64,000 nt of DNA from Methylomagnum ishizawai (GCA_945861705.1 CAMAVM010000013.1:1-64000), one strand, 5' to 3'; shown: positions 26,270-36,602, counted from the stretch's first letter. A program made the numbers and translations. The notes: generated by a model not told the origin, from the sequence alone.

Positions 26270-27229
26270 CTAGTCAGGTGAGAATGTACCGTCTTCATAA
26301 TTCCAGCCATTGGCCGAACCGTCAGACGAGGTAACATCAAATTTCACCAAATGAATATGCTGACCGATAGTATCGGTAGGGGTGTAAACTTGAAAATCAT
26401 CCAGATTTAAGACGCTTGGAATTAAATTAGTCGCTTGAAATTGAATGCAATCCCCTGAATTAGCGCGAAAAAACAAGGGTTCTGCAAGCCGTTCGCCAGT
26501 TAGCGTTTTAGCGGCATCTTCTTCAAGAACCGGCATCCGTGCTTGCGGATCATGCCAGCCATATTTATTGACGGTCATATCGAATTCGATATATGCGGCT
26601 TTGTAAAGACGCGGATTAGTACGGTTAACAAGTGTTTGTTTGTTTGCTTCCTCAAGATAATCCGTTGGGCAAGGGTCGGCAAATGGTGCTCCTTGTGCGG
26701 GGGCAAAGCCGTTGACGCGGAAATGTTTGCCAAGATCGAACGCTTTATTAGCGGAATGACCATGAGGATAAGCGGCATTAGCGGTTTCAAAACCCTTACC
26801 TGTCCAGAGGGGCTTCGTGGTAGCCCAATGGCTTTGAGGATTTGCTGGGTCAGTATGCTTAGGCCATTGGGTTTCTTCAGATTTAAAGTTCCATGCAAAC
26901 GATTCCGGTGAATTGGCAGCTTGTAAGACTTTCTTAAATTCATCTTTACACAATGTCCATACTCCTGGGAGCATATTGTCAGGTACGGTGTCGCGCCCTT
27001 GCTTCAAGCTTTCAATAGTGGCTTTATCCCAACCGGCATGGTAAGCCATTGCCAGAATTTCATCTTTCGTGCCACATTGCGGCAATATTTTTACAGTAGC
27101 GGATTCAATTTTCTTCGCTAAAATGAGGTTATTCGGGTCACTGTTCAATGCCCAGGTGCGTTTGGCGACATAACGCGAAGCTTTGTTGCTTTCTCGATCT
27201 CCGTAACCTTCGAGCAGATCTTTTGTCAC
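26270..27229 (-). CDS. Giant multicopper oxidase, segment 2 (between in-frame TAA and TAG)
   Basis: A 319-residue frame starting at a GTG with no visible ribosome-binding site; 8 further codons are open back to the TAA. It carries no signal peptide. The cupredoxin motif GDCIQFQATNLIPSVLNLDDF and the HxH motif QHIHLVKFDVTSSDG (near residue 290) provide the first trinuclear copper histidines. ANGWNYEDGTFSPD then stops at TAG. In-frame codons after the TAG (VRERITASKHLGGKVVDWNN) read as natural continuation. As a separate protein it would be unstable and unexported, so it is best seen as the middle of one interrupted gene. Confidence 0.8.
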   Translation of the reverse strand: MTKDLLEGYGDRESNKASRYVAKRTWALNSDPNNLILAKKIESATVKILPQCGTKDEILAMAYHAGWDKATIESLKQGRDTVPDNMLPGVWTLCKDEFKKVLQAANSPESFAWNFKSEETQWPKHTDPANPQSHWATTKPLWTGKGFETANAAYPHGHSANKAFDLGKHFRVNGFAPAQGAPFADPCPTDYLEEANKQTLVNRTNPRLYKAAYIEFDMTVNKYGWHDPQARMPVLEEDAAKTLTGERLAEPLFFRANSGDCIQFQATNLIPSVLNLDDFQVYTPTDTIGQHIHLVKFDVTSSDGSANGWNYEDGTFSPD

Positions 27230-27253
27230 CGCAGGATTTTTAAGATCAATGTC

Positions 27254-29320
27254 TTAGATAGTGCCCTCGGTAATAATGTGGCGAGATAAGCCGCCGTCTA
27301 GCCATTTGTCGTTTGTACCCGTTGGATGTTTGTTTTCCGCCATATCTAAAGGGGGTTGTGGAGGTCGATGTCCAGGTTCTGCTGCCATAAAGAAAGGATA
27401 GCCACGAAATTCAGCACTGGGTAAAGGGGCTAATGGGTGACCTGGAATAGGAACGATTGCTGGATTGGGTGTGCCACCCGTTATTTCTTTATCGGGCAGA
27501 TTTCTTCCTTTTGGATTGGCTTTTTCGTCAAATAATCCCGGTCTGCCATCCTCAAATACATCATGATTCCGCCACAGCTCCCACATCCCCGCCGCAAAAT
27601 GTGGATACAAGTGGCAATGGAAAATAGCATCGCCTACGGTTAAATTGTGGTTGCCACCGCCACCGTATTGAATATCGTAAGTGTAGGACGAACCTGGGGA
27701 AATAGTTTGCGAATCCAGGTAATTAGCATTGGGATCGTTTTTATCCTGCAACCATTGGTGCGCGTGTAAATGGAAAACATGGGTTTCCTTTGGTCCCGCG
27801 TGGATATTACGGAAACGCACTGGATCACCAAGATAAGCATGATGCACGTTTGATGGATCATCGGGGTATAAGGCTTCTACTTCTTTGCCATCCTGGTCGC
27901 GGCGTACAATCATCGCTGGATCGCCATTAACCCAAGAGCTTAAAAAGAACTCTTCCAGTTTGCAATCAGGGCAATCTTTTCCTGGCCCTATTTTTTTCTT
28001 GTTAGCAAGTACCACGGAACCTGCACCAGATGAGCCGTAGTTGATTGCCATGCCATCCGCAATCGCGCTGATCGGATTGCCCTCATCGGACAATTCTGCA
28101 AATGCTTGGAATACTTTATTCTCATCATGAAAAATGGTGGTGAATTCACGGAATGACATGCCGCAACTAGAGCCGGGCGATTGTTTTGAGCAGTCCATAC
28201 CCGATTCACTCAAATTACCGGATGAATTCGTAGGATTATCCTGATAGATAATAGCGTTAAGGTCGGAGTGTATAATCTGATTGTGAGCATCCAAAATAGC
28301 CAGTTTTTCATATTGTAAATCATCATATAGTTGATTAGTGCTTGATTTTGCAGCAACTAATACATCATGCGTTACTTGTGAACGATACCAGATGGAATCT
28401 TTGGGTTCGACATTGACTGAACCAAACAACCCCAAACCTAGTTGGCCGCCATCACCTTCGCCACCCGCCAATGCACCGGTGGAATAGAAAAAATACCCAC
28501 CTTCTTGCTGGGCATACCAGGTATACGTTTTGCTCGCCCCAGGTTCAGCTAGTGACGATGGATTATTGCCCACATTAGCACCGTCTGACTCCATGTTTGC
28601 ATAATCCAAACCATTAACGTGTATGGATGCCGCCCGTGTGGTGGGGTAATCAGGTTCTTCTTGGCGTGGAAATGGGAACGCTGGATGTTGGGTGCTTATA
28701 CTATTACGTGGCGGCGTAGAGAGATCAGTTGCAGTGGGGTCACCTGGTTTGGTCGCTTGAATGGAATGTCTTTGTACGCCGCCATCAGGAAAATCAGCGC
28801 GTTGAAATGTAGTATGTACGGTTGGTAGTGGCGATAATAAATTCCAAAATTTTACTTGTAGATAATTGCATTCGTTAACTCGAAGCACTAAGGGGCGAGG
28901 TCTTTTGTCGTCTTTAAGCCTAACCCTGCCTTTCAATGCTGCCATTTCTGCATCTGATCGAGAAGAAATAGTCTTTCCATGTTCATCGACAACATCTTTT
29001 CGTAGTGCATACACCATCCCCGCTGGATTAAATGCGCCAAAGCGATTGAAAGTTATGATTTGTTCTAATGCAATGACTTCGGCAGTAATGGTATTGGAGC
29101 TGTTTTGTGAGCTATTTTGGTCGCACTGCTTAGACTGCTGGGAGGAGCTTGCTTGCTCTCCACTCGGCGGGTGGTCTGTTTTTCCATCCGTCAAACATCC
29201 CGCTATGAGTGCGGCTGTCACATAACAGATAAGCAGAAGGCACTTATAAGGCGATTTTGTTTTAGACTGAACTTTTGTTGAAAACAGTCCATTGTGATTA
29301 TGGTGATGTCGTGCTGTCAT
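27254..29320 (-). CDS. Giant multicopper oxidase, segment 1 (N-terminal lipoprotein part)
   Basis: A 688-residue segment. The ATG at 29320 has a strong GAGGGG ribosome-binding site; a further ATG 18 codons upstream lacks one. A lipoprotein signal ends in LIAGC (Cys42, next residue Leu), suggesting outer-membrane anchoring after a serine/glutamine-rich linker. Cupredoxin features follow: AASIHVNGLDYANMESDGANVG, GGYFFYSTGALAGGEGDGGQ, HVFHLHAHQW (motif C) and FHCHLYPHFAAGM (motif D, type 1 copper with axial Met). The segment ends HIITEGTI at TAA. It is the first gene of a roughly 12-kb operon running to 17.1 kb. Expressed alone it would be an exported protein with a type 1 site but an incomplete trinuclear site. 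Confidence 0.85.
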   Translation of the reverse strand: MTARHHHNHNGLFSTKVQSKTKSPYKCLLLICYVTAALIAGCLTDGKTDHPPSGEQASSSQQSKQCDQNSSQNSSNTITAEVIALEQIITFNRFGAFNPAGMVYALRKDVVDEHGKTISSRSDAEMAALKGRVRLKDDKRPRPLVLRVNECNYLQVKFWNLLSPLPTVHTTFQRADFPDGGVQRHSIQATKPGDPTATDLSTPPRNSISTQHPAFPFPRQEEPDYPTTRAASIHVNGLDYANMESDGANVGNNPSSLAEPGASKTYTWYAQQEGGYFFYSTGALAGGEGDGGQLGLGLFGSVNVEPKDSIWYRSQVTHDVLVAAKSSTNQLYDDLQYEKLAILDAHNQIIHSDLNAIIYQDNPTNSSGNLSESGMDCSKQSPGSSCGMSFREFTTIFHDENKVFQAFAELSDEGNPISAIADGMAINYGSSGAGSVVLANKKKIGPGKDCPDCKLEEFFLSSWVNGDPAMIVRRDQDGKEVEALYPDDPSNVHHAYLGDPVRFRNIHAGPKETHVFHLHAHQWLQDKNDPNANYLDSQTISPGSSYTYDIQYGGGGNHNLTVGDAIFHCHLYPHFAAGMWELWRNHDVFEDGRPGLFDEKANPKGRNLPDKEITGGTPNPAIVPIPGHPLAPLPSAEFRGYPFFMAAEPGHRPPQPPLDMAENKHPTGTNDKWLDGGLSRHIITEGTI

Positions 29321-29809
29321 GGCCGCCCCTCTATTGCTGTTGATTAAATCAACATTTGTTGTTTTTATGTACAACTTGATGGCTAGAGGCCAAGTTCCAT
29401 TTGAGTTTTGTTGTCGATGCCCGTTTTTCTAACCCATTCCAAGCCTGTTTGGTTCTAAATTTTGCCAATCCCTAATGGCTAAACAGCTAACTTTTATACT
29501 GTATTGTGTGAGAAGTAGATTAGCAGTAATGTATCGGATAACAAGGTAATTTCTCACATATTTTTTCATCCATAAGGTGTGGTTTACATCAGCAATTGAA
29601 ATAACTTTGCGGTCTGATGATTGATGCAAAATTAGGTTTTTAGAATCTGCTGGTGATTATTCAACAGGTAGACAATATTCAAGGCTAAAGCTTTCCAAGG
29701 CAAATAAAAAGGAATATAATATTGGGTTTTTCATTGGTGTGTACTGCACCGCCCTTGCTTCACCATCTTCTCTCATAGACGGTGGGAGGCTTTAACCGTA
29801 AGGAAAATT
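29321..29809. promoter_or_regulatory. Divergent promoter region between giant-MCO operon and rpsF operon
   Basis: About 490 bp with no credible gene. It must hold both promoters. The CTAGGT...GTACGGATA motif found upstream of the plus-strand MCO operon is absent here. Near rpsF a possible S6:S18 autoregulatory leader is seen: CACCG then CACCATC and GACGGTG arms forming a hairpin (about 29746-29788), resembling the widespread r-protein S6 mRNA motif. This assignment is tentative. Confidence 0.4.
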
Positions 29810-30289
29810 ATGCGACATTATGAAATTGTTTTTTTAGTGCACCCAGACCAGAGTGCACAAGTACCGGCGATGATTGATCGCTATAAGTCGATTATCGAAA
29901 CCGCGTCCGGCAAAATTCACCGTCTGGAAGATTGGGGTCGTCGGCATTTGGCTTACCCTATCAAGAAAATCCACAAAGCCCATTACGTGTTGATGAACAT
30001 TGAATGCGATCAGCCAACTCTCGTTGAATTAGAGAGCGGTTTTCGTTTTAATGATGCGATTTTACGTAGCATGATACTCGTGCAAAAGACGGCGATTACC
30101 GAAGTCTCCGCCATCGCGATTGCCACTGCAGAAGAGAGTAAAGCCGCTGAAGCACGGGCTAAAGGCTTATTGGCAAAAGAAGTGGCAGTCGCGGCAGAAG
30201 CCGTTGTCCTTGATGACGATATTGATCTGGATGATCTGATAGATGAAGATCTTGATGCAGATGAAATCGATCCAGAAGCTGTTATTTAA
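29810..30289 (+). CDS. rpsF: 30S ribosomal protein S6
   Basis: Starts [29 protein letters not shown], the canonical S6 opening, and continues with [27 protein letters not shown]. The protein is 159 residues, longer than the usual 95-135, because of a C-terminal tail rich in Ala and Glu and then in Asp ([21 protein letters not shown]). S6 binds with S18 to 16S rRNA on the small-subunit platform. An acidic tail occurs in other gammaproteobacterial S6 proteins, where RimK can extend it with glutamate. First gene of rpsF-rpsR-DUF2232-rplI; a TAAGGA ribosome-binding site precedes it. Confidence 0.98.
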   Translation: MRHYEIVFLVHPDQSAQVPAMIDRYKSIIETASGKIHRLEDWGRRHLAYPIKKIHKAHYVLMNIECDQPTLVELESGFRFNDAILRSMILVQKTAITEVSAIAIATAEESKAAEARAKGLLAKEVAVAAEAVVLDDDIDLDDLIDEDLDADEIDPEAVI

Positions 30290-30313
30290 TTAAGAACATT
30301 ACAAGGAATATTT

Positions 30314-30538
30314 ATGGCACGTAATATTAGACGCAAAAAATTAAGCCGTTTCGGTGAAGGTGGAACGGAAATTGACTATAAAGATATTGATTTATTGAAA
30401 GATTACATCACAGAAACGGGTAAGATTATTCCTAGCCGTATTACTGGCACTAGCGCAAAGCATCAAAGAGCGTTATGCGTCGCTATCAAGCGTGCGCGTA
30501 TGGTTGCCTTGATGCCTTACTGCGACGCACACAAGTAA
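30314..30538 (+). CDS. rpsR: 30S ribosomal protein S18
   Basis: A 74-residue S18 with the invariant core [35 protein letters not shown] and the basic C-terminus [18 protein letters not shown]. It partners S6 on the 30S platform. It lies 24 nt after rpsF with an AAGGA site. Normal length. Confidence 0.98.
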   Translation: MARNIRRKKLSRFGEGGTEIDYKDIDLLKDYITETGKIIPSRITGTSAKHQRALCVAIKRARMVALMPYCDAHK

Positions 30539-30555
30539 AACAGGTAATAAATCGG

Positions 30556-31437
30556 ATGAAATGGCTAGCGGCATATATCATGCGCGGCAGGTTAGAAGCC
30601 ATGCTTTTGGCTGCTACGCTGGCGATGTTGTCGCTAATCTTGGCTCCATTGAGTGTGTTTAGCTCAGGTGCTGTTGCCTTAGTCACACTCAGGAAAGGTG
30701 CTTATGAAGGTCTGATTATTCTTGCGTGCTCAAGTCTGGCAGCGGGAATACTGGCTACATTAATCCAGGTCAGTTATCAGTTCATCCTGATCTATGTGCT
30801 TTTTTTGTGGCTACCAATCTGGTTAATCGCGATTGTACTCAGGGAAGGGCGGCATATTTCACTGGCTGTTGAGATAGCGGTTCTAATAGGTATTGTGGGT
30901 GTTGTTGCGTACTACCTAGTTAATACCGACCCTGCTTCAATGTGGGCGCAAGTCATGCCTAAAATGGTGCCTGCCAATGCACCCGCAGAAGATGTCAAGC
31001 GGACGATAGCTTTTATAGCACCGTATATGACCGGAATAGCCGCCGCTGGAGCCGTGTTCAGCATGATGTTGGGCTTATTCCTGGGGCGTTGGTGGCAGTC
31101 CATACTTTACAATCCCGGTGGCTTTAGGCAAGAGTTTCTATCATTAAAGACTGAACCCAGATTGGCTATCATTAGTCTTGCGATCATTGGTATTGCTATG
31201 CTTAGTTCTGGAGCTGTGTCTCAAATAGCCTGGAATAGTGCCATTATACTGTTTGTGCTGTATACATTTACTGGCATTGCCGTGTTACATACGGTGTTTT
31301 CTAGGATGAAGATAGCGCAATATGCCGTAGCCATGCTTTACATTACCCTGTTTTTGATACCCTACAGCCTATTCCCCGTTGCTATAGTAGGTTTCAGTGA
31401 TACCTGGCTGGATATACGCAAAAGAAAATTGAATTAA
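30556..31437 (+). CDS. DUF2232 membrane protein between rpsR and rplI
   Basis: A 293-residue protein from the ATG at 30556 (MKWLAAYIMRGRLEAML), with about eight hydrophobic helices. Members of this family commonly sit between rpsR and rplI in gammaproteobacteria such as pseudomonads and methanotrophs, and function is unknown. A longer frame starting inside rpsR is an artefact. The helices at MLLAATLAMLSLILAPLSVF, YQFILIYVLFLWLPIWLIAIVL and AIVLILFVLYTFTGIAVL-like regions are evident. It is probably cotranscribed with its neighbours. Confidence 0.85.
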   Translation: MKWLAAYIMRGRLEAMLLAATLAMLSLILAPLSVFSSGAVALVTLRKGAYEGLIILACSSLAAGILATLIQVSYQFILIYVLFLWLPIWLIAIVLREGRHISLAVEIAVLIGIVGVVAYYLVNTDPASMWAQVMPKMVPANAPAEDVKRTIAFIAPYMTGIAAAGAVFSMMLGLFLGRWWQSILYNPGGFRQEFLSLKTEPRLAIISLAIIGIAMLSSGAVSQIAWNSAIILFVLYTFTGIAVLHTVFSRMKIAQYAVAMLYITLFLIPYSLFPVAIVGFSDTWLDIRKRKLN

Positions 31438-31488
31438 ACTTAAATGCCTGATGGCAATGATCGGTTAACAGCCGAGAGGTGATTAAAA

Positions 31489-31938
31489 ATGGAAGTCATA
31501 CTTCTTGAAAAAATAGTAAACCTGGGTAATCTGGGTGACAAAGTAAGCATTAAGAACGGTTACGGCAGAAATTACCTGGTTCCCCAAGGTAAAGCCGTGC
31601 CTGCAACGGTCAAAAAAATAGCTGAATTTGAAGCACGTCGCGCTGATCTTGAAAAAGCAGCGGCTGATAAGTTGGGTGCTGCCCAAGCCCATGCGGACAA
31701 GCTGAGTAAGTTGGAAATCGTTATCACGCATAAAGCGGGTGATGAAGGACGTTTGTTCGGTTCTGTAGGCACTCTCAATATAGCCGAAGCCATTAATCAA
31801 GCGGGCGGCGCGGTTGAAAAGCAACAAATACGCTTGCCACATGGCACAATCAGACAAGTCGGCGATTACGATATTGATATTAATCTGCATTCCGATGTGA
31901 TTGTAACGATGTCAATCAAGGTTGCGGCGGAAGCTTAA
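31489..31938 (+). CDS. rplI: 50S ribosomal protein L9
   Basis: A 149-residue L9, beginning MEVILLEKIVNLGNLGDKVSIKNGYGRNYLVPQGKAVPAT, the diagnostic N-terminal globular domain. A long charged connecting helix and the C-terminal domain follow (GRLFGSVGTLNIAEAI, PHGTIRQVGDYDIDINLHSDV). Normal length; an AGAGGTG ribosome-binding site precedes the ATG. Last gene of the rpsF operon. Confidence 0.98.
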   Translation: MEVILLEKIVNLGNLGDKVSIKNGYGRNYLVPQGKAVPATVKKIAEFEARRADLEKAAADKLGAAQAHADKLSKLEIVITHKAGDEGRLFGSVGTLNIAEAINQAGGAVEKQQIRLPHGTIRQVGDYDIDINLHSDVIVTMSIKVAAEA

Positions 31939-31967
31939 GTTTTTTTAGACTCGATTGCGATCTGTGT

Positions 31968-32000
31968 TCAGGCTACACGTTCAATAGAACGTTAGCCTGA
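31968..32000 (+). terminator. Hairpin after rplI
   Basis: TCAGGCTA and TAGCCTGA enclose ACGTTC and GAACGT, making a stem of about 14 bp with one bulge and a 4-base loop, 30 bp past rplI. A moderate T content follows. It probably ends the rpsF operon before waaA. Confidence 0.6.
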
Positions 32001-32067
32001 GTTCTTCGTGATAAGTGTGGGGCTAAATACCTATCTTTTACGCCAGAAAAGCTAAGACAATCGTCTA

Positions 32068-33336
32068 ATGAGAACTTTTTATTCGGCTGTTTTTTACCTT
32101 ATCATTCCATTCATCCTGCTCCGCTTGTTTTGGCGAGGTATCAAAGCACCAGATTACCGCCTACGATGGCGTGAACGCTTTGCTTTCTACGATAGAAAAT
32201 TTCCTCAAAATGTCATCTGGTTTCATGCCGTTTCTGTGGGTGAGGCTGAAGCCTTATTTCCCCTGATTAGACGGTTACAGCAGCAGTTTCCTCAAGCAAA
32301 GCTATTAATTACCACAACCACACCGACGGGATCAGCTAGAGTCCGTGCTGTGTTGGGGCAAACAGTTGAACATGTTTATCTGCCTTATGACACGCCCAAT
32401 GCGGTCAGGCGGTTTATGTGGTGTTTCAAGCCCATACTTGCGGTCATTATGGAAACCGAAATCTGGCCCAACTTGTTTACCTACTGTGGTGATAGCAACA
32501 TTCCGTTATACGTTGTTAATGCCCGATTATCGGAAAAGTCGTCGCGTGGCTATCAAAAAATTCCCTCATTAATTCATCCGGTTATTGCTAATGTAAAGCA
32601 GATCGCCACCCAAACCCAAGACGATGCTGAACGGTTTATCGCCATTGGTGCAAAACCGGAGCAAGTCGTTACGTTAGGTAATATCAAATTCGATCTTGAA
32701 ATACCTGAACACATTATTGATAAAGGAAAACGACTGAAAACCACTGTTTTTAAAGATCGTTTTGTTTGGATTGCCGCCAGCACGCACAAGGGCGAAGAGC
32801 AGATTTTCTTGGATGTCTACAAGCAACTCAAACCGAAAATATCTGAATTATTATTGGTAATTGTTCCCAGACATCCCGAACGTTTTGCCGAAGTCAGTGC
32901 ATTATGCAGCCAAAACACAATGGTGGTTGTCACCCGCACATCGAAACAACCCTGCGAGCTGGACACCGATATTTTCCTCGCAGATACCATGGGGGAGCTG
33001 AAAATGCTGTATGCAGCAGCAGACGTGGCATTTGTGGGTGGCAGCATGGTATCTGTCGGCGGACATAACCTGCTGGAAGCCTCAGTCGTTGGTATACCTG
33101 TGTTATTCGGTCCTTACATGGCTAATTTTAAAGAAATAGCTAATAAGGTGTTGGTACACCATGCGGCGATACAATGCCAAGATAATGCGGCACTTGTTAA
33201 GGCAATTCAAACTGTGTATTCAGATATGGGCTACCGAAACTTGCTTATTGATAACGGCAAAGCGTTTGTACATAACAACCGTGGAGCGGTTGAGAAGCTT
33301 TGTAACATGTTAGCTGCGGAAATCCGCCATCGGTAG
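32068..33336 (+). CDS. waaA: 3-deoxy-D-manno-octulosonic acid (Kdo) transferase
   Basis: A 422-residue GT-B glycosyltransferase that adds Kdo from CMP-Kdo to lipid IVA in LPS core synthesis, anchored in the inner membrane by an N-terminal helix (AVFYLIIPFILLRLFW). Family signatures are WFHAVSVGEAEALFPLIRRL (catalytic Glu region), TPTGSARV, METEIWPNL, VNARLSEKSSRGYQK, IAASTHKGEEQ, and the donor-site block FVGGSMVSVGGHNLLEASVVGIPVLFGP. Normal length. It stands alone, with a convergent HIT gene downstream. Confidence 0.96.
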   Translation: MRTFYSAVFYLIIPFILLRLFWRGIKAPDYRLRWRERFAFYDRKFPQNVIWFHAVSVGEAEALFPLIRRLQQQFPQAKLLITTTTPTGSARVRAVLGQTVEHVYLPYDTPNAVRRFMWCFKPILAVIMETEIWPNLFTYCGDSNIPLYVVNARLSEKSSRGYQKIPSLIHPVIANVKQIATQTQDDAERFIAIGAKPEQVVTLGNIKFDLEIPEHIIDKGKRLKTTVFKDRFVWIAASTHKGEEQIFLDVYKQLKPKISELLLVIVPRHPERFAEVSALCSQNTMVVVTRTSKQPCELDTDIFLADTMGELKMLYAAADVAFVGGSMVSVGGHNLLEASVVGIPVLFGPYMANFKEIANKVLVHHAAIQCQDNAALVKAIQTVYSDMGYRNLLIDNGKAFVHNNRGAVEKLCNMLAAEIRHR

Positions 33337-33345
33337 TATTGACTG

Positions 33346-33756
33346 CTACGGTTCTTCGAGCGCATTTTTTACTAAACGGGTTATATCCGTAATCTCTTGT
33401 TCAGAATATGCAACCGCAGGAAACTTTCCCCATACTGGCGCCGGCCAGGCCTTATCCGTGCGATAACGCACAACATGATGGATATGTAGCTGCGGGACTA
33501 GATTGCCAATTGCTGCAATATTGAGCTTATCTGGTCTGTAAAGCTCGCTCAATCGTTCGGCAAGAAAGCTTGATTCTTCAATCAACAACCTCTGTTGTTG
33601 CTTATTTAGTTGATAAATCTCCGTAATTCCTGCTATTTCAGGAGCCAGGACAAACCAAGGAAATTGGCTGTCGTTCATAAGTAACAACCGACATAACACC
33701 AGCTTGCCGATATAAATGCAGTCTTTTTGCAGTTGTGGATGTAGGTGAAATGGCAT
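33346..33756 (-). CDS. HIT family hydrolase
   Basis: A 136-residue protein of the histidine-triad superfamily. PWFVLAPEIAGITEIYQL is the N-terminal strand region, and NLVPQLHIHHVVRYRTDKAWP contains the HxHH catalytic motif in a form typical of the gammaproteobacterial Ap4A-hydrolase-like subgroup, where the triad is degenerate compared with classic HxHxH. It presumably cleaves nucleotide phosphoramidates or dinucleotides. It converges with waaA with a 9-bp gap. Confidence 0.85.
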   Translation of the reverse strand: MPFHLHPQLQKDCIYIGKLVLCRLLLMNDSQFPWFVLAPEIAGITEIYQLNKQQQRLLIEESSFLAERLSELYRPDKLNIAAIGNLVPQLHIHHVVRYRTDKAWPAPVWGKFPAVAYSEQEITDITRLVKNALEEP

Positions 33757-33881
33757 AATTAGGTTGTCGTGAAAAAATCTTGAAAACTCAAAATTTGCTT
33801 GAAATTTTCTGTATTTTTGGTTTAATTTGCAACTTTATCTTAACCCTAATAATAACTAAACTAGATAAAGAGTAAAGCACT

Positions 33882-34928
33882 ATGTCAGCGTCGTCCGTTT
33901 CCATTCACGATTCTTTATGTGATCAAAAACAGGCGGTATCGTTTTGCCTTTTGTTAGGGCTTTACGGCATTATCCCACTGTGTTTGCTGCTGCAATTTCT
34001 CGATCACGGGTTTTGGCAAGATTATTTACGGAGCAATCTACCTAGCAGCCCTTACCATTTTGTGCTGTTCCAAATCTTATTTGGAACGCCACATATTATC
34101 GCCAGCAATATTTTACTGGTGAGCAATCCAGATTACCTAAAGCATTATAAACGTCAAATAACCTTGATGACGGTAGCCATTGCGGTTGCCTATATTGTGG
34201 GCAATATGTTGTTGCCGTATCGCTTGCTGTATGTCGTTGTAGCGACTTGGACGGTTTACCATGTGCTTAAGCAGCAATATGGAATTGCGCGGGGCGTGTG
34301 CCAATTGCCGGAGTCGGTGTTTAAGTTGTTGTTAACGCTTAGTGTGGCGGCTGGCGTTGCCATTTATATCAGCATTTTTTTGAGGAACAGCCTGACGGCA
34401 GACCAGGTTGTTTGGATTAAACATGTTGCCGCTTTGGGCTGTTTGCTGCTGGTGATAGCGGCATTTGTTTATCAGCATTTGGTCACTACTTCGTTTGGAT
34501 TGTGGTTTTATTGGTCGAATGTGTTTTTGGTGCTGACCAGTTTTTACTTGTTTCTTCAGCAACACTATTTTATGGCGATTTTAGTGCCGCGTTTTGTGCA
34601 TGATGCGACGGCGTATCTGTTTTACGTAACGCATGACTACAATAAACATAATCGACAGCCGCAGAATTTTCTTTATCGTTTTACTGCACGATATGAGTTG
34701 CACATCTTTATCGTATTACCGGTAATTTCGTTTTTACTGGCTTTCCTACTGCAAGCTTATGGTGATGATCTCGTCAATCTGATAACCCGCCACCTATTAG
34801 GCAAAGAGTTTTATAAAGTAATTACGTTGGGATTCCTAGGTTATCTGGCGTTGATGCACTATTACATGGAAGGTTTGACGTGGCAGAAAGATTCCCCGTA
34901 CCGGAAATTTATTGCGTTTAGTAAGTAA
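33882..34928 (+). CDS. Uncharacterised polytopic membrane protein
   Basis: A 348-residue protein with roughly eight membrane helices. I do not recognise the family with confidence. Striking conserved-looking histidine motifs lie at membrane edges: LFGTPHIIASNILL (about 65-78), WTVYHVLKQQYGIARG, PRFVHDATAYLFYVTHDYNKHN and a C-terminal MHYYMEGLTWQKDSPYRK. Such paired histidines in helices are seen in membrane di-iron or heme enzymes such as Brp/Blh-type proteins, which makes a metalloenzyme possible. It is a single gene, with the convergent murU next to it. Confidence 0.6.
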   Translation: MSASSVSIHDSLCDQKQAVSFCLLLGLYGIIPLCLLLQFLDHGFWQDYLRSNLPSSPYHFVLFQILFGTPHIIASNILLVSNPDYLKHYKRQITLMTVAIAVAYIVGNMLLPYRLLYVVVATWTVYHVLKQQYGIARGVCQLPESVFKLLLTLSVAAGVAIYISIFLRNSLTADQVVWIKHVAALGCLLLVIAAFVYQHLVTTSFGLWFYWSNVFLVLTSFYLFLQQHYFMAILVPRFVHDATAYLFYVTHDYNKHNRQPQNFLYRFTARYELHIFIVLPVISFLLAFLLQAYGDDLVNLITRHLLGKEFYKVITLGFLGYLALMHYYMEGLTWQKDSPYRKFIAFSK

Positions 34929-34941
34929 GCGGTGGGTATCT

Positions 34942-36602
<1,661 letters not shown>

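Larger units (their letters stand above)
22871..29320 (-). pseudogene. Giant lipoprotein multicopper oxidase read as one frame with two in-frame stops
   Basis: From the ATG at 29320 to the stop at 22871 there is one continuous frame of 2,149 codons with only two internal stops: TAA at 27254-27256 and TAG at 26270-26272. There is no frameshift and no other stop. Copper-site motifs are spread over the pieces in the order C, D (segment 1), A (end of segment 2), B (start of segment 3), so a full type 2/type 3 site needs all three. This permuted order and giant size recall the class of large bacterial MCOs that includes manganese oxidases. The gene is either a recently inactivated one, a gene with base errors in the assembly, or one expressed by readthrough. 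Which applies cannot be told from this sequence. Confidence 0.65.

Noticed and set aside
26270-26272. TAG read as pyrrolysine
   Set aside because: A TAA is also present in the same gene, no pyrrolysine machinery is seen in the window, and other genes here (for example cas1) end in TAG normally.
29429-29629. 66-codon minus-strand frame between giant MCO and rpsF
   Set aside because: No ribosome-binding site and no similarity; more likely promoter DNA.
29321-29809. Search for the CTAGGT...GTACGGATA motif before the giant-MCO operon
   Set aside because: No match on either strand, so shared control of both operons by that motif is not supported.
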